Source: Aquicoccus porphyridii | GTDB taxonomy: Bacteria; Pseudomonadota; Alphaproteobacteria; Rhodobacterales; Rhodobacteraceae | DNA length: 41,803 nt | Assembly: GCF_008369105.1 (NCBI RefSeq) | Contig: NZ_VINQ01000025.1 | Location: 1-41,803 of the forward strand | Direction: 5' to 3' | Shown here: one piece after another, positions 36,949-41,803 of the stretch | Position numbering within the stretch: position 1 is the first letter of the stretch | Layout: each line of letters opens with the position of its first letter | Notes under the pieces: model-generated | What the model saw: only the letters and a program-made list of their open reading frames with translations | Databases searched by the model: none | Told to the model about the DNA's origin: nothing | Made by a program: the position numbers and the translations under genes

Positions 36949-38846
36949 GCGATCACGCGTCCCCCCAGGAACACGACTCCGCCCTGCCAAGCGGCACGCG
37001 CAGCCGCGAATTGATCACGTGGATCTGGCGCGATTTCCTGCGCCGGCATTGGGCCGTGATCTTCCTGGCCTTCTGCTTCATGGCCCTCGAAGGCGCGATG
37101 CAGGGGGCGCTCGCCCTGATGATGCGGCCGATGTTCGACGATGTCTTCGTTGCCGGCGATCAGGGCGCGCTCATCTGGGTCGGCTTTGCGGTGCTGGGCA
37201 TCTTCACCGTCCGTGCCGTGGCGGGCGTGGGCCAGAAAACCGCCCTGTCCTACATCGCCCAGCATACGGCCGCCGACATGCGCTGCAACCTGCTTGACGG
37301 GATCATGACGCAGGACGGCGGCTTTCACCAATCCCACCCGCCCGGCTTCCTGATCCAGCGGGTGCAGACCGACGTGACCACCGTCAACAACGTCTGGCCC
37401 AAGCTCATGACCGGGCTGGGGCGTGATCTCATCTCGCTTGTCGTGCTGATCGGGGTGGCGCTCTCGGTCGATTGGAAATGGACGCTCGTGGCCATGATCG
37501 GCGCGCCCCTGCTGATCGCGCCGAGCCAGCTTGTGCAACGCTTCGTGCGCGCCCGCGCGCGCGAGGCCCGCGATCTGGGCGCACGACTTGCCACGCGGCT
37601 GGACGAGGTGTTTCACGGGATCATCCCGGTGAAGCTGAACCGCCTCGAAGCCTATCAATCCAACCGTTACAAGTCGCTGTCGCGCGATCTCATCCGCACC
37701 GAGGTCCGCACCACGGCAGGCTCGGCCGCCATCCCCGGCCTTGTCGATGTCATGGCCGGGGTCGGGTTTTTCGGCGTGCTCTATTTCGGCGGGCGCGAAA
37801 TCATCGAAGGCCAAAAGACGGTCGGCGAATTCATGTCCTTTTTCACCGCCATCGGCCTTGCCTTCGAACCGCTGCGCCGCATCGGCGCCATGGCCGGGCT
37901 CTGGCAGGTCGCGGCCTCGGGGCTGGAACGGGTGAAAGACCTCTACGACGCCAGGCCAACGCTCGTCTCGCCCGCAAACCCGGTGCCCCCGCCCAGCGGC
38001 GTTCCCGGGATCGCCCTGTCGGATGTGCACCTGTCCTATGGCGACACCACGGTTCTGGGCGGGCTCGACCTGATGGCCGAGCCGGGCAAGACCACCGCGC
38101 TCGTGGGGGCCTCGGGCGCGGGGAAATCGACCGTGTTCAACATTCTCACCCGGCTTGTCGACCCGCAGAAGGGCAAGGTCCGGATCGGCAATGTCGATGC
38201 CTCGGCCATGACCCTTGGCGACCTGCGCGATCTTTTCTCGGTGGTCAGCCAGGACGCGGCGCTGTTCGACGAATCCCTGCGCGAAAACATCCTTCTTGGC
38301 CGCACCGATGTCTCCGACGCACAGCTCGACAAGGTGCTCAAGGCCGCCCATGTCTCGGATTTCCTGCCCAAGCTGGCCCACGGGCTTGATTCGCCGGTCG
38401 GCCCGCGCGGCTCGAATCTCTCGGGCGGCCAGCGCCAGCGCGTGGCGATTGCCCGCGCGCTCCTGCGCGATACGCCGATTCTGCTGCTGGACGAGGCCAC
38501 ATCGGCCCTCGATGCCGAATCCGAGAGCGTGGTTCAGGAAGCCCTGGAAAAACTCGCCAAAGGGCGCACCACGATCGTCATCGCCCACAGGCTCTCGACC
38601 GTGCGCGACGCCGACCGGATCGTGGTGATGGACCGGGGCCGCGTCGTTGATCAGGGCACGCATGACGAATTGCTTGCCCGCGGGGGTATATATGCCCGGC
38701 TTCACGCGCTCCAGTTCAAGACCGACGGCCCCACCGCCGACAGTGTCGCCCAGGCCAAACTGGCCAGATCAAGCGCCGGGAAACCCGCCCTCACCTCGCC
38801 GCAGCGGGGGCTGATCGGGCGACTTGCACGACTCTTCTCGCATTGA
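36945..38846 (+). CDS. ABC exporter, fused permease and ATPase (MsbA-like)
   Basis: 633 aa half-transporter. A six-helix type-I exporter domain (about 35-335) precedes an ATPase domain with Walker A GASGAGKST (about 388-396), Q-loop VVSQDAALF, signature NLSGGQRQR (about 491-499), Walker B ILLLDEATSALD and the switch His in IAHRLS. It is predicted to act as a homodimer exporting lipids, LPS precursors or drugs. Coupled translation with the phosphatase gene upstream; ygfZ follows 60 bases later with its own ribosome site. Confidence 0.9.
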   Translation: MSDHASPQEHDSALPSGTRSRELITWIWRDFLRRHWAVIFLAFCFMALEGAMQGALALMMRPMFDDVFVAGDQGALIWVGFAVLGIFTVRAVAGVGQKTALSYIAQHTAADMRCNLLDGIMTQDGGFHQSHPPGFLIQRVQTDVTTVNNVWPKLMTGLGRDLISLVVLIGVALSVDWKWTLVAMIGAPLLIAPSQLVQRFVRARAREARDLGARLATRLDEVFHGIIPVKLNRLEAYQSNRYKSLSRDLIRTEVRTTAGSAAIPGLVDVMAGVGFFGVLYFGGREIIEGQKTVGEFMSFFTAIGLAFEPLRRIGAMAGLWQVAASGLERVKDLYDARPTLVSPANPVPPPSGVPGIALSDVHLSYGDTTVLGGLDLMAEPGKTTALVGASGAGKSTVFNILTRLVDPQKGKVRIGNVDASAMTLGDLRDLFSVVSQDAALFDESLRENILLGRTDVSDAQLDKVLKAAHVSDFLPKLAHGLDSPVGPRGSNLSGGQRQRVAIARALLRDTPILLLDEATSALDAESESVVQEALEKLAKGRTTIVIAHRLSTVRDADRIVVMDRGRVVDQGTHDELLARGGIYARLHALQFKTDGPTADSVAQAKLARSSAGKPALTSPQRGLIGRLARLFSH

Positions 38847-38906
38847 CCCCTGTTCAGCGACCTGCCGGCGCATATATTGCGGGGACGAACGGACAGGAGA
38901 TGGAAC

Positions 38907-39644
38907 ATGACCCGCGCGATCTATCGCATCACCGGACCGGATCGGGAGAGTTTTCTGCAAGGGCTCGTCACCAGTGATGTGGCGAAGCTCGCTGATGGCA
39001 TGGTCTATGCGGCCTTTCTCACGCCACAGGGAAAATACATCGCCGATTTTTTCCTGATTCCGGCAGATAACGCCGTCCTTCTCGACGTCGACGCCTCGAT
39101 CGCCGCCCCGACGATCCAGCGGCTGTCGATGTATCGCCTGCGCGCCGACGTGCAGATCGAGGAAACCGCGCTGCACCTGCATCGGGGCACCGGCCCCCCC
39201 CCACCGGACGGCTTCGCCGATCCACGCCATCCCGACATGGGCTGGCGGGCCTATCGCGACACGCCGCAAACGGATGATGACACCGACTGGACTGCCCGCC
39301 GCGTCGCCCATTGCATCCCCGAAACCGGGATCGAGCTTACCCCGGACAGCTTCATCCTCGAGGCCGGTTTCGAACGCCTGAACGGTGTCGATTTCCGCAA
39401 GGGCTGCTATGTCGGGCAAGAGGTCACCGCCCGGATGAAGCACAAGACCCAGTTGCGCAAGGGCCTTGCCCGTGTGCGCCTCTCGGGCCCGGCCGAGCCC
39501 GGCACGCCACTCACCCGCGACGGCAAACCCGCCGGAGAGCTTCACAGCGTTTCGGGCGATCAGGCGATTGCCTATCTGCGCTTTGACCGGGCGGGTGACG
39601 GACTCATGGCAGGTGATACCGCCGTCACTTGGATAAAGGACTGA
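38907..39644 (+). CDS. ygfZ: Folate-binding protein YgfZ
   Basis: 245 aa, GcvT-fold protein that uses tetrahydrofolate and supports assembly or repair of certain Fe-S enzymes. The diagnostic COG0354 motif KGCYVGQE (165-172) with the conserved Cys167 is followed by VTARMKHKTQ. ATG 38907 has AGGAG eight bases upstream; an in-frame start at 38877 would add ten atypical residues. Confidence 0.93.
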   Translation: MTRAIYRITGPDRESFLQGLVTSDVAKLADGMVYAAFLTPQGKYIADFFLIPADNAVLLDVDASIAAPTIQRLSMYRLRADVQIEETALHLHRGTGPPPPDGFADPRHPDMGWRAYRDTPQTDDDTDWTARRVAHCIPETGIELTPDSFILEAGFERLNGVDFRKGCYVGQEVTARMKHKTQLRKGLARVRLSGPAEPGTPLTRDGKPAGELHSVSGDQAIAYLRFDRAGDGLMAGDTAVTWIKD

Positions 39645-39696
39645 CATCTTGGCCAGTCTCGACTGATCGAGTTCAATCCGTCCGGTTCGTTCACGG

Positions 39697-39726
39697 CCCG
39701 GGCATGTGCCTGCCCCGGGCATGTGC
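39697..39726. repeat. 13-bp direct repeat, 17-bp period
   Basis: CCCGGGCATGTGC occurs at 39697-39709 and again at 39714-39726. The two GC-rich halves can also pair as a short hairpin (CCCGGGCA with TGCCCCGGG). Confidence 0.7.
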
Positions 39727-39800
39727 ATACCCTTGGGTCGGCATCCCCTGAACCCGGTGCGCCGCGACACGAAAACGGGACCGGGTCACCCCGGCCCCGC

Positions 39801-39844
39801 CTTCGTGGAACACAACCAGATACTCACTACCCTCTTCCACGAAG
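39801..39844. repeat. 10-bp perfect inverted repeat with a 24-base loop
   Basis: CTTCGTGGAA (39801-39810) and TTCCACGAAG (39835-39844). The loop is AT-richer than its surroundings. It could be a small-RNA stem or a protein-binding dyad; no T-run follows on either strand. Confidence 0.6.
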
Positions 39845-40024
39845 CCTAGCGTTCCCGATCAAACCCGGGACATGTTCGCATGCCAACCCCGGTCACACTG
39901 GAAAACCGCGTTCCTTGCTACACGTTGAAACCGGCGGTTGGACTGATCCGAGACTGCGGTTTTTCCCACCGAAAGGTCAGGGGAAAAGCATGCACTCTTT
40001 CCCGCCCACTCACCATCCGGCCAT

Positions 40025-40061
40025 AAAAAAGCCCCCGGGCACCTGTGCTACCCGGGGGCTT
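40025..40061 (-). terminator. Rho-independent terminator of efp
   Basis: On the minus strand AAGCCCCCGGG pairs with CCCGGGGGCTT over an 11-base loop and runs into TTTTTT (40030-40025). It starts 20 bases after the efp stop. Confidence 0.92.
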
Positions 40062-40080
40062 GTCAAATCAGGTCTGTCGC

Positions 40081-40644
40081 TCAGGCCCGTTCGGAATATT
40101 CCATCGTCTCGGTATTGACGATGATGGCCTCGCCCTGCCCGACGAATGGCGGCACCATCACCTTCACACCGTTGTCGAGGATCGCGGGCTTGAAGCTGTT
40201 GGCCGCGGTCTGACCTTTCACAACCGGCTCGGTCTCTTCGATCGTGCAGGTCACTTTCTGCGGCAACGTGGCGTTCAACGCCTCGTTCTCATAGAATTCG
40301 ACCTGAATGGTCATCCCGTCTTGCAGGAACGGTCGGCGCTCACCCAGAATCTCGGCCGGAAGCTCGATCTGCTCATAGGTCTCGGCATCCATGAAGACCA
40401 GCATCCCGTCGCTCTCATAAAGGAACTGTTGGTCCTTTTGTTCCAGCCGCACACGTTCGACCTTGTCGGCACTGCGGAACCGCTCGTTGAGCTTGGACCC
40501 GTTGCGCAGGTTGCGCATCTCGACCTGGGCAAAGGCACCGCCCTTGCCCGGTTTCACATGGTCCACTTTCACAGCGGCCCAAAGGCCACCGTTATGTTCC
40601 AGAACATTTCCCGGGCGAATCTCGTTTCCGTTGATCTTCGGCAT
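40081..40644 (-). CDS. efp: Elongation factor P
   Basis: 187 aa, relieves ribosome stalling at polyproline. The modification loop is KPGKGGAF with Lys34, the position lysylated by EpmA in E. coli. epmA/epmB are not in this window. The three beta-barrel domains end in the conserved region around [21 protein letters not shown] 40644 starts [12 protein letters not shown]. It is flanked by a clear promoter and terminator, so it is transcribed alone, and is divergent from the DUF6280 gene. Confidence 0.97.
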   Translation of the reverse strand: MPKINGNEIRPGNVLEHNGGLWAAVKVDHVKPGKGGAFAQVEMRNLRNGSKLNERFRSADKVERVRLEQKDQQFLYESDGMLVFMDAETYEQIELPAEILGERRPFLQDGMTIQVEFYENEALNATLPQKVTCTIEETEPVVKGQTAANSFKPAILDNGVKVMVPPFVGQGEAIIVNTETMEYSERA

Positions 40645-40687
40645 TGTTTCAAAACCATGGTAAAAGGTTGATCGGAATTTGGCCGCA

Positions 40688-40716
40688 CCTATATCTGGGG
40701 CTGGTGCGAAGGGCAA
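40688..40716 (-). promoter_or_regulatory. efp promoter
   Basis: On the minus strand TTGCCC (40716-40711), a 17-base spacer, and TATAGG (40693-40688). This gives a leader of about 37 nt before the ATG at 40644. Confidence 0.65.
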
Positions 40717-40858
40717 GGCGACGAAATATCGTGTGGTATGCGCAAGAGACATGCAAATTTCACATGGAAGGTATGCGATTGCGGCCTATCCGAATCGAGA
40801 AAAACCCGTCATAAGGGGCCTCACGCCAAAATTGCAAGACCAATAAAAAGGACGAAAC

Positions 40859-41185
40859 ATGAAGGATTTCGTTGACGGCACGGCCTTCAATAACGAGCAA
40901 GGCAACCGTGCACGTAAACTGTTTGCAGCCGTTGTGTTGGCTGCTCTGGATGATGCTATTGCCGATGACAAGAAATATGGCAACGGCCCGGAACAAATCG
41001 CCCGCTGGGCCCGCTCGCGCGATGGCCGCGAGGTGCTGAGCTGTGCCGGGATCGACCCCAACGAGCGCGTTGTGAAGGGTCTGATGGAGTTCGTGTCCAA
41101 AGGGGTGCGCACCTCGGTCGCACTCTCGCGCGAGGAAAGCGAGCGCCGCCATGCCGCCGCCGCCGAACAGGCCGAGGCCGCCTGA
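40859..41185 (+). CDS. DUF6280-type small conserved protein
   Basis: 108 aa, soluble, helical, rich in Ala, Arg and Glu. I recognise the sequence type (MKDFVDGTAFNNEQGNRARK, then KYGNGPEQIARWARSRDG) as the uncharacterised DUF6280 family that is very strongly conserved in marine Rhodobacterales. The function is unknown. AAGGACG precedes the ATG. A strong terminator follows and efp is divergent, so it is transcribed alone. Such strict conservation in a small protein suggests an important partner-binding role. Confidence 0.82.
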   Translation: MKDFVDGTAFNNEQGNRARKLFAAVVLAALDDAIADDKKYGNGPEQIARWARSRDGREVLSCAGIDPNERVVKGLMEFVSKGVRTSVALSREESERRHAAAAEQAEAA

Positions 41186-41711
41186 AGCGCGCCCGAAAAG
41201 ATACCTTGAGAGAATTGGAACCGGCTTTCGCAGACACGCGAAAGCCGGTTTGCTTTTGAGCCGGGTCATTTTCGAATAGCACGGAAAAATGCACGACCGA
41301 TCCGAACGCGCATCCGGTGATTTGCGCAGCACGCCGCGGCGACAATCCACCCCGGATTCGGCGCTGAAACCTGTAACACCGATCACGCCCCGGACAGCGT
41401 GGCGGGCCACGGCGGCCATGCACGAGGGGTCGCACGACCTCGTGGCGATCACGTTTCGCATGGTTTTCGCCAACGGCGCCGTGATCCGTGAGTGATGTTT
41501 CAGAGGGCGTCTTTCAGATGCCAGCCAAACCCCTGATACCAAACCATAAAACGACACTCCCGGCCGCCAAGGGCGCAATCCTGCGCCGCTCTCGCATCCG
41601 CGCACGGCGCGGTGATCGCAGGTGTTTTGAATTCGCCCCCGGCAAGGCGCATCTTGGGGACAGATCAAAACAGATCGCCAACACGATCACTTCAACCCGA
41701 AAGGAAACGAC
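41186..41711. other. Intergenic region upstream of the last gene
   Basis: About 525 bases. It begins with the DUF6280 terminator. A 7-bp stem (CACGAGG/CCTCGTG) lies near 41420-41445. Short open frames (such as those from 41289 and 41488) lack ribosome sites and recognisable products. No clear promoter was identified, although the next gene needs one. Confidence 0.5.
41219..41257 (+). terminator. Rho-independent terminator of the DUF6280 gene
   Basis: A 13-bp perfect stem AACCGGCTTTCGC / GCGAAAGCCGGTT (41219-41231, 41238-41250), a 6-base loop, then TGCTTTT. Confidence 0.93.
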
Positions 41712-41803
41712 ATGAAACTCGCACTCACAGCACTCGCCACCACCATCGCCCTCGCCACCGGTGCCTCGGCCATGGTCGGCCCCTATGAACGCGCCGTCAA
41801 CGA
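41712..41803 (+). CDS. Exported protein, N-terminal 30 residues only
   Basis: The frame opens at an ATG after AAAGGAAA and leaves the window after 30 codons. The start encodes a typical Sec signal peptide: Lys at position 2, a hydrophobic Ala/Leu core (LALTALATTIALATG), and a signal peptidase I site at ASA before Met21. The mature protein is periplasmic or secreted; its identity cannot be judged. Confidence 0.75.
   Translation, partial: MKLALTALATTIALATGASAMVGPYERAVN

Larger units (their letters stand above)
39645..40024. other. Non-coding stretch between ygfZ and efp
   Basis: About 380 bases with no convincing gene. The open frame across 39723-40118 runs through the efp terminator and resembles nothing. 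It contains a 13-bp direct repeat at 39697/39714 and a 10-bp inverted repeat at 39801/39835, listed separately. A small RNA is possible, but no promoter was identified. Confidence 0.5.

Noticed and set aside
39723-40118. Plus-strand frame between ygfZ and efp
   Set aside because: It runs through the efp terminator and into efp antisense; Pro/His/Arg-rich and without a ribosome site.
41289-41715. Short plus-strand frames before the last gene
   Set aside because: No ribosome sites, no family, and one overlaps the real ATG at 41712.

Overview
The window is high-GC, densely coding chromosomal DNA from an alphaproteobacterium, most likely a marine Rhodobacterales (Roseobacter/Paracoccaceae) member. 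The grounds are the gene order rpmH-rnpA-yidD ... ttcA ... yidC-MOSC-yihA-argB, a DUF6280-type protein beside efp, a ZntB with a GIN signature, a ValRS with a large insertion, and recurring terminator tails of the form GTATTTN(5)CAAGAtGAAG. Most genes are housekeeping or ordinary accessory genes. No prophage, CRISPR array or plasmid backbone is visible.

Left edge (1-3004): the 5' part of a giant secreted adhesin gene (BapA-prefix domain plus an Asp-Ala stalk, minus strand) runs into four tandem 23-bp repeats that look like the end of a mobile element, so the adhesin appears broken. Divergently lies a hybrid sensor kinase with kinase, receiver and HPt modules on one chain. 3307-7092 holds tRNA-Arg(ACG) with its own promoter and a minus-strand operon: TVP38/TMEM64 membrane protein, MerA/Lpd-like flavoprotein, and a membrane histidine kinase.

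7280-17618 is the core plus-strand block. It has a consensus promoter, rpmH, an attenuator-like hairpin, rnpA and yidD (RNA processing and insertase accessory), a Rieske oxygenase with a small partner ORF, ttcA (tRNA thiolation), a degenerate-GGDEF/EAL c-di-GMP phosphodiesterase, then yidC-MOSC-yihA linked by ATGA overlaps. A minus-strand SDR precedes argB.

17798-19335 is the most unusual locus: a small two-helix membrane protein followed by a protein whose N-terminal third places CxxW every 11 residues and whose C-terminus carries a metzincin zinc site (HEVGHKVGLWH) with the Met-turn methionine apparently replaced. It ends at a perfect 15-bp hairpin. It matches no characterised system known to me and is the best candidate for undescribed biology here.

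19388-29001 holds a fatty-acid hydroxylase/desaturase, a ferredoxin-like protein and a SixA-type phosphatase in an overlapping cluster; an orphan form-II CoxL-like molybdoenzyme overlapping a DUF2235 hydrolase; an ornithine-decarboxylase-family enzyme divergent from an apparently leaderless Lrp/AsnC regulator; an amidase; and a ZntB transporter. 29110-38846 holds valS, a crotonase, a HisC-like aminotransferase with a tiny membrane protein, a serine-glyoxylate-type aminotransferase, and a Tyr-phosphatase/MsbA-like ABC exporter pair. The right end has ygfZ, a structured non-coding stretch, efp, the DUF6280 gene and the first 30 codons of an exported protein.
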